64,000 nucleotides of DNA from Anaerolineales bacterium UBA2395 (GCA_002343775.1 DDSH01000012.1:124001-188000), one strand, 5' to 3'. Positions 23,586 through 32,763 are shown, counted from the stretch's first letter. The notes: generated from the sequence alone by a model not told the origin. A program made the numbers and translations.

Positions 23586-24938
23586 ATGAGCTCATTCAAA
23601 AGAAACCTTCAGGAAATTCTAAAATACCCATCTGCTATTGCAGGATCTCTGATCATTCTGGCATTGGTCATTGTCGCGGGGATCGTCATTACGACCATCC
23701 CCTATTCCGAGGCGATCCGTTTGTGGCGCGGCGGCGAGGATGTCTGGTATGCCAACCCGCAATATGCGCCCCCCGCGTGGATCAACTACTTCCGTAGTGA
23801 AAAACTCCCTGTCTCCTTTGCGTTGGACAGCTTTGAATCTGACGGGGAACAGGTCGTTACAACTTTTGAAGATGTGGATGGAACCACCTCCCGGACCAAT
23901 ATAACCTACACCTTTGATTTTCAGGCTGATGTGGTTCCGCAGGAAATATCGCTTTACTTCGACGCAACATATGAATCGAAACAACCGTTTGCATCGATAC
24001 TGTGGGTCACCCCGGACGGCAGGGAGATCCGCATTGGCGATTTCGGTGTGGATAAACAGAGGACATATCGCCTCTCTCAAGACGAGAAATTGAAGCGCCG
24101 CCTCGGCGGGGTTCCCCCAATGGACGGCTTGTTCGCAGACCCCAACTCTGAATCGGGCAAACCATTGAAAGGCACATATCAACTGCTCATCGAAAGCGTT
24201 GCCTTTGAACCCGGGTCGACCCTGCATGCAGAATTCGTATTTTTTGGGCAAGTGTACGGGCTGGCTGGCACCGATCATCAACGCCGCGACCTGACGCTGC
24301 CCCTCCTGTATGGAGTGCCGATCGCGCTGGCATTCGGTTTGCTGGCTGCGCTTGGGACCTCCATTATGACGATGATCATTGCAGCCATCGGCGCCTGGTA
24401 TGGCGGTTGGGTGGATGAATTGATCCAGCGCATCACAGAAGTCAACTTGGTGCTGCCCTTCCTTTCCATTCTCATCATGGTGGGAACTTTCTATTCCCGC
24501 AGTATCTGGACGATCCTGGGTGTGACCGTGTTGTTGAGTATTTTTACCGGCGGCATCAAGGGCTTCCGCGCCATCTTTTTGCAGGTAAAAGAATCGGCGT
24601 ATATCGAAGCGGCTCGTGCCTATGGGTCCAGCGACACGCGCGTGATCTTCAAGTACCTCATCCCGCGCATGATCCCGCTGTTGATCCCGGGATTGGTTTC
24701 TTCCGTGCCAGCCTTCGTTTTTCTTGAGGCTTCGCTTGCCATTCTCGGCTTGGGCGACCCCGTCCTGCCGACTTGGGGGAAGATCATCAACGATGCGCAG
24801 ACGAACGCCGCATTATACAAAGGTCTTTACTACTGGGTGTTGGAACCCGCTGTTCTTCTGATGATCACCGGCTTGGGTTTTGCCATGCTCGGCTTTGCGT
24901 TGGACCGAATTTTCAATCCCCGTTTGCGAGGTATATAG
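23586..24938 (+). CDS. Peptide ABC transporter permease, DppC/OppC type, with large ectodomain insert
   Basis: This 450-residue protein is about 150 longer than usual. TM1 (about 17-38) is followed by about 185 residues of mostly beta-type sequence before the canonical GTDHQRRDL motif and the remaining helices. The EAA loop reads YIEAARAYGSSDTRVIFKYL. In ordinary OppC proteins TM1 and the GTD motif lie only tens of residues apart, so this is an extracytoplasmic domain that could dock the oversized binding protein. It begins nine bases after the DppB gene. Confidence 0.88.
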   Translation: MSSFKRNLQEILKYPSAIAGSLIILALVIVAGIVITTIPYSEAIRLWRGGEDVWYANPQYAPPAWINYFRSEKLPVSFALDSFESDGEQVVTTFEDVDGTTSRTNITYTFDFQADVVPQEISLYFDATYESKQPFASILWVTPDGREIRIGDFGVDKQRTYRLSQDEKLKRRLGGVPPMDGLFADPNSESGKPLKGTYQLLIESVAFEPGSTLHAEFVFFGQVYGLAGTDHQRRDLTLPLLYGVPIALAFGLLAALGTSIMTMIIAAIGAWYGGWVDELIQRITEVNLVLPFLSILIMVGTFYSRSIWTILGVTVLLSIFTGGIKGFRAIFLQVKESAYIEAARAYGSSDTRVIFKYLIPRMIPLLIPGLVSSVPAFVFLEASLAILGLGDPVLPTWGKIINDAQTNAALYKGLYYWVLEPAVLLMITGLGFAMLGFALDRIFNPRLRGI

Positions 24939-24941
24939 GTT

Positions 24942-25901
24942 ATGTCGAAGGACACATTGTTGCGCATTGAAGATCTGGTCCTCCATTTCAAAACTCAAAA
25001 GGGAAGCGTCCGTGCTGTAGACGGCGTTTTCTTTGAATTGGCTCACAAGGAAGCCGTTGTGGTCCTTGGCGAATCCGGGTGTGGAAAGAGCTCTCTTGCA
25101 AAGGCGATCTTGCGCCTTTTGCCCCGTAACATCGACAAGTACACTGGCAAGATCTATCTCGAAGGCGATGAGATCATGGGGATGGAAGATGAGGATTACC
25201 GTCAGAACGTCCGCTGGGTGCGTATGTCTCTCGTCCCGCAGGCTGCGATGAACGCGCTCAACCCCGTTCTCAAGGTGGGCGATCAGGTGGCGGAACCGAT
25301 GATGATCCACCATGGCGTCAAAAAAGAGGAAGCTCTTGTGCAGGCGGCAAAGATGTTTCAGCATGTGGGGGTGCCGGTTGACTTCCTTGACCGCTACGCT
25401 TTCGAATTGAGCGGTGGTATGCGCCAGCGTGTTGCCATTGCTATGTCTCTGGTGACCGCGCCCGCCCTCGTAATTCTGGATGAACCCACCTCCGCCCTGG
25501 ATGTGTTGACACAGGCGAACATCTTCAATGTTCTCAAGCGCCTCAAGCAGGAACTGGAAGTCAGCTTTGTATTGATCACGCACGACATCGCCACCTCGAG
25601 CGAACTCGCCGACCGTGTGGCGGTGATGTACGCCGGTCAGATCGTGGAAGTGAGCGATGCGCACCGCTTCTTTGCGGAGCCGCTGCATCCCTACTCGCGC
25701 ATGTTGATGGCAAGCGTGCCGCGCCTGCGCGCCAACACCGAACCGGAGTTCATCACCGGTCAGCCCCCGAGCCTTTTGGACCCGCCAAAGGGCTGTCGTT
25801 TTGCTGATCGCTGCCCCAAGCGCTTCGCAAAATGCTCCGAGGAACCACCCGTCGTAAATGTGGATGGAATTCAGGTCAAGTGCTGGCTGTACACATCCTA
25901 G
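24942..25901 (+). CDS. Peptide ABC transporter ATPase, DppD/OppD type (first pair)
   Basis: This 319-residue protein has Walker A GESGCGKSS, a Q-loop region, signature LSGGMRQRV, Walker B LVILDEPTSALD and the switch His in ITHDI. The C-terminal oligopeptide-transporter extension has PPKGCRFADRCPKRFAKC with spaced cysteines, which can hold an Fe-S cluster in this family. It drives peptide uptake with the next ATPase. It starts three bases after the permease gene. Confidence 0.95.
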   Translation: MSKDTLLRIEDLVLHFKTQKGSVRAVDGVFFELAHKEAVVVLGESGCGKSSLAKAILRLLPRNIDKYTGKIYLEGDEIMGMEDEDYRQNVRWVRMSLVPQAAMNALNPVLKVGDQVAEPMMIHHGVKKEEALVQAAKMFQHVGVPVDFLDRYAFELSGGMRQRVAIAMSLVTAPALVILDEPTSALDVLTQANIFNVLKRLKQELEVSFVLITHDIATSSELADRVAVMYAGQIVEVSDAHRFFAEPLHPYSRMLMASVPRLRANTEPEFITGQPPSLLDPPKGCRFADRCPKRFAKCSEEPPVVNVDGIQVKCWLYTS

Positions 25902-25939
25902 TTTGTGTGGGATAACATTCGAAACGAGGTCTACAAGAC

Positions 25940-26926
25940 ATGACAGACAAACAGAGAGATGTGCTCCTCTCCATTCAGGATTTGCACGTTTGGTTCGAAT
26001 TGCGCCGCTTCGGTTTTGGACACGCAGGATACGTCAAAGCGGTGGATGGCGTGACCTTTGACCTGCATTTTGGCGAGACCATCGCCATTGTGGGTGAAAG
26101 CGGCTGTGGCAAGACCAGTTTGATGAGAACGATCCTTGGTTTGAACAAGCCGACCAAGGGCAAGGTGGTGTTCGAAGATTTGGACGTGGGCGCGTTGCGA
26201 GGCGAAGCCCTCCGTCAATATCGCGCAAAGATCGGGTATGTTCAACAGGACCCGTTCGGTGCGCTCGCGCCCTTCATGAATGTGCAGCAGATCCTTGAGG
26301 AACCCCTGCGTATTAATGGAGTCAAAGATGCGCAGGAACGTGAACGCCGCGTCCGCAAGGTGATGGAGGAAGTGAAACTCACCCCGGTGGATGACTTCCT
26401 TCACAAGTACCCGCACATGCTCAGCGGCGGTCAGCAGCAGCGTGTGGTCATTGCCCGCGCGATCATCCTTGAGCCGCAACTGGTTGTGGCGGATGAGCCG
26501 GTTTCCATGTTGGATGCTTCGGTGCGCGTGGAGATCCTAAAACTTCTGCGCGGCTTGCAGGAAAAGTATCACATGGCGGTCATCTACATCACCCATGACC
26601 TTTCCACGGTGCGGTATTTTTCCGAGCGTGTGTTCGTGATGTATGCCGGAAACGTGGTGGAGAAGGCTCCTGTCAATTCCATCGTTCACAACCCGAAACA
26701 TCCGTATACTGCCGCGTTGATGGACGCCACGTCTGACCCGGATGCGAACAACGCGCTGACCTTCCGCGAACTGCCCCCGGGAGAACCGCCCAGCCTTGTG
26801 AATCCTCCCCCGGGATGCCGCTTCCATCCGCGTTGCCCCAAGCGGATCGAAAACCTGTGCGAGGTGGAGGAGCCGTATGACCTCCCGGCGGATGATCATC
26901 TTGTTGCCTGTTGGTTGTACAAATGA
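25940..26926 (+). CDS. Peptide ABC transporter ATPase, DppF/OppF type (first pair)
   Basis: This 328-residue protein has Walker A GESGCGKTS, signature LSGGQQQRV, an altered Walker B LVVADEPVSMLDASV and ITHDLSTVRYF. The C-terminus repeats the PPGCRFHPRCP cysteine extension. It pairs with the DppD-type subunit 38 bases upstream. Its stop overlaps the start of the small membrane protein gene (ATGA). Confidence 0.95.
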   Translation: MTDKQRDVLLSIQDLHVWFELRRFGFGHAGYVKAVDGVTFDLHFGETIAIVGESGCGKTSLMRTILGLNKPTKGKVVFEDLDVGALRGEALRQYRAKIGYVQQDPFGALAPFMNVQQILEEPLRINGVKDAQERERRVRKVMEEVKLTPVDDFLHKYPHMLSGGQQQRVVIARAIILEPQLVVADEPVSMLDASVRVEILKLLRGLQEKYHMAVIYITHDLSTVRYFSERVFVMYAGNVVEKAPVNSIVHNPKHPYTAALMDATSDPDANNALTFRELPPGEPPSLVNPPPGCRFHPRCPKRIENLCEVEEPYDLPADDHLVACWLYK

Positions 26927-27150
26927 TCCTTGAACATCCTGAACGGTTGATCGTCGCTGCGGTCTTCATGCTGCTGTTTGGGTGTGTGATGCCCTTCCTC
27001 ATGGTGATCAAGGTGTTCGAATCGACGTTCTTTCTGAATTTTCTTTCCTATACCATGTCGGTGCTGGGATTGCTATTGGGTATCGTTGGCATTGCCATGA
27101 TGCGCGCGCGCCGAAAGAAAAATTCGGATGACGATGATATGTATCGCTAA
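26923..27150 (+). CDS. Small two-TM membrane protein coupled to the transporter operon
   Basis: This 75-residue protein has two hydrophobic helices (about residues 9-30 and 38-60) and a strongly charged tail RARRKKNSDDDD. It starts in the stop codon of the ATPase gene. I recognise no family. The position as last gene before a terminator suggests an accessory factor of the transporter, but that is inference. Confidence 0.65.
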   Translation: MILEHPERLIVAAVFMLLFGCVMPFLMVIKVFESTFFLNFLSYTMSVLGLLLGIVGIAMMRARRKKNSDDDDMYR

Positions 27151-27175
27151 GATCGGGGGTTGATGTGTTCTTTTG

Positions 27176-27208
27176 CCGGTGACCGTCACGTACGGTCACC
27201 GGTTTTTT
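27176..27208 (+). terminator. Strong rho-independent terminator of the first ABC operon
   Basis: CCGGTGACCGT and ACGGTCACCGG form an 11-bp perfect stem with a five-base loop followed by T6. Confidence 0.92.
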
Positions 27209-27284
27209 GTCGGTGTGATGCGGCTCACTGGGTGGGATTCTGTCTCCGGTCCGGTTTGTGGCGGGAATTTGTTCGATTCTTTGC

Positions 27285-27290
27285 TATAAT
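27285..27290 (+). promoter_or_regulatory. -10 box of the second ATPase pair
   Basis: TATAAT, preceded by TTGC, 28 bases before the ATG at 27319. No convincing -35. The same TTTGCTATAAT word occurs before the response-regulator gene at 31432. Confidence 0.5.
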
Positions 27291-27318
27291 GCATCAATCT
27301 TAATCCGGGAGTTCCTCC

Positions 27319-28341
27319 ATGACCATTCAAAAGCCATTGCTGGAAGTCAAGAATCTGAAGACTTATTTTTATACGGAGGACGGTGTTGTCCGTTCTGTGG
27401 ATGGTGTTGATTTTAGCGTTTACCCCGGTGAGGTGCTTGGTATTGTGGGGGAGTCTGGGTGTGGAAAAAGCGTGACGTCTCTTTCTGTCATGCGTTTGAT
27501 CAGCCCGCCCGGCAGGATCGTCGAAGGTGAAATTAATTTTGACGGCAAAAACTTGGTGCAGGCGACCGAGGAAGAGATGATGCAGGTGCGCGGCAATCGC
27601 ATCTCCATGATCTTTCAGCAGCCGCAATCTGCTTTGAATCCGGTGTTTCGTGCCGGTGACCAGATCTCGGAAGTATTGAACATCCATCAGGATTTTGGCA
27701 AGGAAGCCGGGCGCGAACGCGCGGTTGAATTGCTGAAGCTCGTGGGCATTCCCGAGCCGGAGCGCCGGGCAGATGCCTTCCCGCATGAGCTTTCCGGCGG
27801 GATGTCGCAGCGTGTCATGATCGCGATGGCGCTGGCTTGTGTGCCCGACCTGTTGATCGCAGATGAACCCACCACTGCACTGGATGTGACCATTCAGGCT
27901 CAAATTCTGGATCTGATGCGCGACATGAAGAAGCAGCTGGGTTCCGCTTTGATCCTCATCACGCATGATCTGGGCGTGATCGCCGAAATGGCGAACCGCG
28001 TGGCGGTGATGTACGCGGGTGAGATCGTGGAAGAGTCGCCGGTGTCGAACCTGTTCGATACCCCGCTTCATCCATATACAAAAGGCTTGATCGGGTCGAT
28101 CCCGGTTCTGGGGGATGTGCGCGAGCGTTTGGATGTCATCCCCGGTTCTGTGCCGAATTTGATCAATCTACCCCCGGGATGTCGTTTTGCGCCACGCTGC
28201 CGTGCGCGGATCGAGAATAACCTTTCGATCTGTACCGAAAAACACCCGAACCTGACCGAAATTTCGGATGGGCACAAGGTGCGTTGCTGGCTTTATGAAA
28301 ATGCCGAGGGGCATACTGCTCCGATGCGAGCCGGAAAATAA
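27319..28341 (+). CDS. Peptide ABC transporter ATPase, DppD/OppD type (second pair)
   Basis: This 340-residue protein has Walker A GESGCGKSVT, the NRISMIFQQPQSALNP Q-loop, signature LSGGMSQRV, Walker B LLIADEPTTALDVT, ITHDLGV and the C-terminal PPGCRFAPRCRAR cysteine extension. It is closer to standard DppD than the first-pair member. No permease gene accompanies it, so it must energise permeases encoded elsewhere or share those of the first operon. Its own promoter and the terminator before it show independent transcription. Confidence 0.95.
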   Translation: MTIQKPLLEVKNLKTYFYTEDGVVRSVDGVDFSVYPGEVLGIVGESGCGKSVTSLSVMRLISPPGRIVEGEINFDGKNLVQATEEEMMQVRGNRISMIFQQPQSALNPVFRAGDQISEVLNIHQDFGKEAGRERAVELLKLVGIPEPERRADAFPHELSGGMSQRVMIAMALACVPDLLIADEPTTALDVTIQAQILDLMRDMKKQLGSALILITHDLGVIAEMANRVAVMYAGEIVEESPVSNLFDTPLHPYTKGLIGSIPVLGDVRERLDVIPGSVPNLINLPPGCRFAPRCRARIENNLSICTEKHPNLTEISDGHKVRCWLYENAEGHTAPMRAGK

Positions 28342-28357
28342 CCCAAGGGATGAGACC

Positions 28358-29347
28358 ATGATGAATACACAAGCGAGTAACAAGTCAGACCTTTTGGTGG
28401 TTAAGAACCTTGTCAAACATTTTCCGGTGCGTTCCGGTCTTTTACAGCGGACTTCGGCATGGGTCAAGGCGGTGGATAACGTCAGTTTTGTTGTGAAGCA
28501 GGGCGAAACACTTGGCATGGTGGGCGAATCTGGCTGTGGAAAGACGACCGTGGGGCGCACCATCCTCCGGCTGGTCGAGCCCACATCTGGCGAGGTTTCC
28601 TTTAATGGTCAGGATTTGACGAAGATGAATAACAGGGAATTGAAGCCCCTGCGACGCGATATGCAGATCATCTTCCAGGACCCCTACGCATCCCTGAACC
28701 CTCGCATTCCCATTGGCGAATCGGTGATGGAAGGCTTGCAGATCCACAATATCGGGCGCCCCAAGGAACGTTGGGAGATCGCCATTAACATGTTGAAGAA
28801 AGTGGGTCTCGAGGAATACCACGCGCGCCGCTACCCACATGAATTCTCCGGCGGACAGCGTCAGCGCATCGGCATAGCCCGCGCCCTGGCGTTGAATCCG
28901 AAGTTCATTGTTTGCGATGAACCGGTCTCTGCGCTGGATGTATCCATTCAGTCACAGGTGTTGAACATCCTCAAGGATTTGCAACAGGAGTTCGGCTTGA
29001 CCTATCTGTTCATTGCGCACAACCTCAGCGTGGTGGAGCATATCTCAGACCGTGTGGCAGTGATGTACCTTGGCAAAATGGTGGAACTGACCGACCGCGA
29101 ATCGCTCTACCGCGAACCGCTTCACCCGTATACCCGGGCTTTGCTTTCCGCCATCCCCGTTGCGCACCCGAGTCAGAAGCGCGAACGCACCATCCTTAAA
29201 GGGGATGTGCCCAGCCCGCTAAACCCGCCGAAGGGTTGCCGCTTCCACACCCGCTGCCCGATTGCAGTGGAGAAGTGCTCTCAGCAAGAGCCTGAATTCA
29301 AGGAAGTCCGACCAGGTCATTTTGTGGCTTGCTGGCTGGCAGAATAG
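28358..29347 (+). CDS. Peptide ABC transporter ATPase, DppF/OppF type (second pair)
   Basis: This 329-residue protein starts at the ATG at 28358 (AAGGGATGAG upstream); a frame open from 28268 overlaps the previous gene and is unlikely. It has Walker A GESGCGKTT, QIIFQDPYASLNPR, signature FSGGQRQRI, FIVCDEPVSALDVS, IAHNLSV and the C-terminal PPKGCRFHTRCP extension. It forms the second DppDF pair with the gene 16 bases upstream and ends at a strong terminator. Confidence 0.95.
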   Translation: MMNTQASNKSDLLVVKNLVKHFPVRSGLLQRTSAWVKAVDNVSFVVKQGETLGMVGESGCGKTTVGRTILRLVEPTSGEVSFNGQDLTKMNNRELKPLRRDMQIIFQDPYASLNPRIPIGESVMEGLQIHNIGRPKERWEIAINMLKKVGLEEYHARRYPHEFSGGQRQRIGIARALALNPKFIVCDEPVSALDVSIQSQVLNILKDLQQEFGLTYLFIAHNLSVVEHISDRVAVMYLGKMVELTDRESLYREPLHPYTRALLSAIPVAHPSQKRERTILKGDVPSPLNPPKGCRFHTRCPIAVEKCSQQEPEFKEVRPGHFVACWLAE

Positions 29348-29362
29348 CGGATTTAAACACCC

Positions 29363-29389
29363 AGACCGCCGGAAGGCGGTCTTTTTTTT
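29363..29389 (+). terminator. Rho-independent terminator after the second ATPase pair
   Basis: AGACCGCC and GGCGGTCT flank a GGAA loop and are followed by eight T. Confidence 0.92.
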
Positions 29390-29480
29390 ATTTTCGGCGG
29401 GGGAAAGCTCAACATGGTTATAATTACCCCCATTCCATTTGGTCGAGTGGATTCAACAGCCGTTTCACTGACAGGTAGAT

Positions 29481-31406
29481 ATGAAAACAACCCGCATTAT
29501 TTTATGGATGGTCGCTCCGATTTTTTTACTCGGATGTCTGGTCGGTCCGCAAACACCGACGCCAGCCCCGGCTGGCGAGACGCAACCACCTGAAGCCACG
29601 CCCACTCCGCTGCCAGCCGCCGCCACTTCCTTGACTGTTTGCCTGGGGCAGGAACCGAACAGTCTCTACCCCTTCGGCGAATTGAACTCCGCTGCGCACA
29701 GCGTGCTGGAAGGTATCTATGACGGACCGTTCGACACGCTTGGCTACGAATACCAGCCCGTCATTCTCAGCCAGATCCCGTCCTTCGAAAACGGCGACGC
29801 CCAGATCGGCTCCGTCAATGTCGAAGATGGTGATCTGATTCTGGATGCGGCAGGCTCCCTCGTCCGGTTGGAAGCGGGGGTCGAGTTCCGTCCCGCCGGG
29901 TGCCGCAGCGACGAATGCGTCGTCACCTACTCGGGGGAAGTCTCGCCTTCGATGGACCAGATGATCGTCACCTTCCGTCTGCGTCCCGATCTGACCTGGT
30001 CCGATGGTACGCCGCTCACCGCGGACGATTCCATCTTTTCCTTTGAACTGCACACCGAGGCGAAGATCAACCCCTTCCTGCTCGAGCGTACACAAATCTA
30101 TGAAGCCGCCGATGAACAAACCCTGCAATGGTTTGGCATGCCGGGCTTCATAGACCCAACCTACTTCTTGAACTTTTGGCAGCCCGTACCACGCCATCTT
30201 TGGCAGGACTTCGAACCCTCAGAACTGCCAGATGTCGATATTGCCGCTCGCATGCCGGTCGGATGGGGACCTTTCATGATCGAAGAATGGACACCCAACC
30301 AACAGATCATCCTGACGAAGAATCCGTATTACTTCCGCGCTGAAGATGGATACCCAAAAACCGACCAGATCATCTTCCGCTTCACCCCCGACCCGGACAT
30401 GGCTCTGTCCGAGTTGATCGCCGGACGCTGTGACATTCTCGACCCGACCATCAACCTTGAGAATCACGTCGGGTTGCTGCAAGAAATGGAGGCGACGGAA
30501 CAGGCGCAGATATTTTTCACAACCGGCATGTCCATCGAATGGCTTGGGCTGGGGATCGTCCCTGCCTCGTACGATAACGGCATCGACCTGCGAACCGACC
30601 GCGCAGATTTTTTCAGCGACACCTACACCCGCCAGGGAATTGCCTACTGCCTCGATCGACAGTCGGTTGTGGATCACATCCTCTTTGGGTTGACCACCGT
30701 GCCTTCCTCCTATGTGCCGGTGGAACACCCTGTCTTCGATGAGGATGGTTCCGTGATCCCCTACGATCCTGAAGTGGGCATCTCCCTGCTCGAACAGGCG
30801 GGTTGGCTGGATGAGGACGATGACCCGTCCACGCCGCGCCGCGCCATCAATGTAAGAGGCGTTGCCTACAACCTGCCGCTGGAATTGACCTACTACACCA
30901 CCAATTCCACCCAGCGCAGGCAGGTGACAGACATCCTCGAACGGTCGCTTTCTGAATGCGGCATTGGTCTCACCGTCGAATATCTCACGGCGAACGACCT
31001 GTATTCCGGCGGTTCGACCGGGTTGCTCTTTGGGCGTCAGTTCGATTTGGCAGAATATGCGTTGGGCGTGGATGGGATCGAACCTCCCTGCAGGTGGTTC
31101 CAGAGTTCCGAGATTCCCTCCGAGGTCAATGGATGGCGCGGGACGAACGTCACCGGTTTCAGCAGCGAGGAATATGATGCGGCTTGTCGCGATGCGGGGT
31201 TTTTCTTCCGCGATGAGACGGAATACCTGAACGCGTACCGCCAGACTCAGATCATCTTCGCTGACCAGCTGCCTGCCATCCCGCTCTTTTACCGCTTGCA
31301 GATCGCCGCCGCCAGACCAGATGTCTGCCAGTTCGATCTCGACCCAACCGCCGATCCGTTGTGGAACATCGAAGCCATTGGGTCCGGTGCCACCTGTCAA
31401 AATTGA
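29481..31406 (+). CDS. Second ABC substrate-binding lipoprotein, family 5
   Basis: This 641-residue protein has a signal peptide ending in lipobox LLGC (Cys19) and a Pro/Thr linker (about 22-50), then a family-5 solute-binding fold (LTVCLGQEPNSLYPFGELNS, TWSDGTPLTADDSIFSFE, GWGPFMIEEWTPNQQIILTKNPYYF read in parts, ending DPLWNIEA). Size is near the family norm. A TATAAT lies at 29419-29424. It lies after the permease-less ATPase pair and has its own promoter, so it may present a different substrate to a shared permease. Confidence 0.9.
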   Translation: MKTTRIILWMVAPIFLLGCLVGPQTPTPAPAGETQPPEATPTPLPAAATSLTVCLGQEPNSLYPFGELNSAAHSVLEGIYDGPFDTLGYEYQPVILSQIPSFENGDAQIGSVNVEDGDLILDAAGSLVRLEAGVEFRPAGCRSDECVVTYSGEVSPSMDQMIVTFRLRPDLTWSDGTPLTADDSIFSFELHTEAKINPFLLERTQIYEAADEQTLQWFGMPGFIDPTYFLNFWQPVPRHLWQDFEPSELPDVDIAARMPVGWGPFMIEEWTPNQQIILTKNPYYFRAEDGYPKTDQIIFRFTPDPDMALSELIAGRCDILDPTINLENHVGLLQEMEATEQAQIFFTTGMSIEWLGLGIVPASYDNGIDLRTDRADFFSDTYTRQGIAYCLDRQSVVDHILFGLTTVPSSYVPVEHPVFDEDGSVIPYDPEVGISLLEQAGWLDEDDDPSTPRRAINVRGVAYNLPLELTYYTTNSTQRRQVTDILERSLSECGIGLTVEYLTANDLYSGGSTGLLFGRQFDLAEYALGVDGIEPPCRWFQSSEIPSEVNGWRGTNVTGFSSEEYDAACRDAGFFFRDETEYLNAYRQTQIIFADQLPAIPLFYRLQIAAARPDVCQFDLDPTADPLWNIEAIGSGATCQN

Positions 31407-31431
31407 TTGGAGCCCAAAAGATTAACTTTGC

Positions 31432-31437
31432 TATAAT
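31432..31437 (+). promoter_or_regulatory. -10 box of the response-regulator gene
   Basis: TATAAT within TTTGCTATAAT, 68 bases before the ATG at 31505. No clear -35 hexamer. Confidence 0.45.
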
Positions 31438-31504
31438 CAGTTTGAGCATTTATTCAGAACGCATCTCTTTCTAAACGCCTTCTATTTCGGCGGAACAGGA
31501 AATT

Positions 31505-32569
31505 ATGGATCGAAAAATTTTGCTTGTTGACGACCATCGGGAAGTCCTGCGACTCCTGCGCTCGTCGCTGGATTCGCTCAAGAACAAGGAAATCAAGATA
31601 TATGAAGCGCCGTCGGGGGAGGAGGCGTTGCTTGAGTCCACGCGTCAGAAGATCGACCTGCTGGTCACTGATTTCAAATTGCCCGGCATGAGCGGCATCG
31701 AGTTGATGCATAAAGTGCGCGCCCGGCACCCCGAAGTGAAAGTCATCATCGTCACCGGAGTGACCGACCGCAAGACGCGCGACGAGATCTTAAACGCCGG
31801 AGCGCTCGCAATTTTCGACAAGCCGGTTCCCATGGCAGATTTTCTGGATGCAGTGGAGCGCGGGCTGGGATTGGTGCAAACCATCTTCCCGCCCGAAAAG
31901 CCCGGCGCTGAGATCGAAGAAGAGCGTCATTCCAGACTGTCGGACCTGCTCGCCAATTTCCGGCAGGATATCAAAGCCGACGCGGTGTTCCTGCTCAATG
32001 ACCGTGGTCTCATTCAGGCGCGGACCGGCAAGCTGCACGACCCCAGCATGGAAGTCTCCCTGATCTCCACACTCATGGCGATCCACAGCGCCAGTCTCAA
32101 AGTGGCGCGTCACAACCGCCAGGAAAACCTGGATACTTATCATGTTTTCAGCGGCGGGGATCACGACATGCTTTTCATCCCGGTCACACCGTTGTATGCC
32201 CTGCTCGTTGCCGGAAACAAGCTCGCCACTGAAGACCGCATCCTGGAGACAGTGAGCGGTCTGCTCGCCTTGCGGACCCAGCTGGAAAAAGCGCTCAAAT
32301 CCATGGGCGTGACCGGTGAGCTGAAGACCGTTGCAGAAACGCAAACAAAACCAGCTTCTAAAAAGCAGACGGATAAACTTGCCCAAGCCACTCCCGCCCC
32401 GGAGATGGAAGCCCTTCTCAGCCATGCGACCACCCAAAAGACCAAAGCCCAGAACGCGGATGATTTCTGGAATGAGGCTGCGCAGAAGCATGCCAATAAA
32501 TCCGCCAACCCCGAAGTCATTTCATTCGAAGAGGCGCGAAAACTCGGCATCATTTCTGACGGGCAATAA
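31505..32569 (+). CDS. Receiver-domain protein with central roadblock/LC7-like domain
   Basis: This 354-residue protein has a receiver domain at residues 1-120 with acidic pair Asp9/Asp10, phospho-acceptor Asp56 in VTDFKLPG, Thr84 and Lys106. The middle (about 140-255) resembles the roadblock/LC7 or related small regulatory fold seen with GTPase partners (AVFLLNDRGLIQ, FIPVTPLYALLVAG). The tail (about 270-354) is Lys/Thr/Ala-rich and probably disordered, ending in a conserved-looking EVISFEEARKLGII. There is no DNA-binding domain and no adjacent kinase. The roadblock assignment is tentative. Confidence 0.75.
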   Translation: MDRKILLVDDHREVLRLLRSSLDSLKNKEIKIYEAPSGEEALLESTRQKIDLLVTDFKLPGMSGIELMHKVRARHPEVKVIIVTGVTDRKTRDEILNAGALAIFDKPVPMADFLDAVERGLGLVQTIFPPEKPGAEIEEERHSRLSDLLANFRQDIKADAVFLLNDRGLIQARTGKLHDPSMEVSLISTLMAIHSASLKVARHNRQENLDTYHVFSGGDHDMLFIPVTPLYALLVAGNKLATEDRILETVSGLLALRTQLEKALKSMGVTGELKTVAETQTKPASKKQTDKLAQATPAPEMEALLSHATTQKTKAQNADDFWNEAAQKHANKSANPEVISFEEARKLGIISDGQ

Positions 32570-32594
32570 AATTGTGATACAATTTTGCCCGCAC

Positions 32595-32665
32595 TGGGGC
32601 ATGGTGCAATGGCAGCACACCAGCCTTTGGAGCTGTGGATCTTGGTTCGAATCCAGGTGCCCCAG
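32595..32665 (+). tRNA. tRNA-Gln (anticodon TTG)
   Basis: A full cloverleaf can be drawn. Acceptor arms TGGGGCA/TGCCCCA pair perfectly. The D arm is GTGC/GCAC, the anticodon loop is CTTTGGA with TTG at positions 34-36, a four-base variable loop follows, and the T arm is CTTGG/CCAGG around TTCGAAT, with discriminator G. The outer anticodon-stem pair is a C-T mismatch. CCA is not encoded. A TACAAT lies 11 bases upstream and a hairpin terminator directly downstream. Confidence 0.93.
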
Positions 32666-32672
32666 CCTGACC

Positions 32673-32695
32673 CGTCCGCGCTAGCGGACGATTTT
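32673..32695 (+). terminator. tRNA-Gln terminator
   Basis: CGTCCGC and GCGGACG form a seven-base-pair stem with a GCTA loop, followed by ATTTTC. Confidence 0.75.
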
Positions 32696-32698
32696 CTC

Positions 32699-32748
32699 AA
32701 ACGGGATTTGTAGCGGAGCACTTTGTCACCGCACAAATCCTGTTTTTA
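32699..32748 (+). terminator. Second terminator-like hairpin before glmU
   Basis: AAACGGGATTTGT pairs with ACAAATCCTGTTT (one wobble) and an inner GCGG/CCGC stem follows past a bulge; five T overlap the end. It insulates glmU from the tRNA transcript, or the glmU leader starts just after it. Confidence 0.75.
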
Positions 32749-32763
32749 TCTATGAGGTGAATT

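Noticed and set aside
31505..32569. DNA-binding response regulator
   Set aside because: The receiver domain is clear, but no helix-turn-helix follows; the C-terminal region is low complexity.
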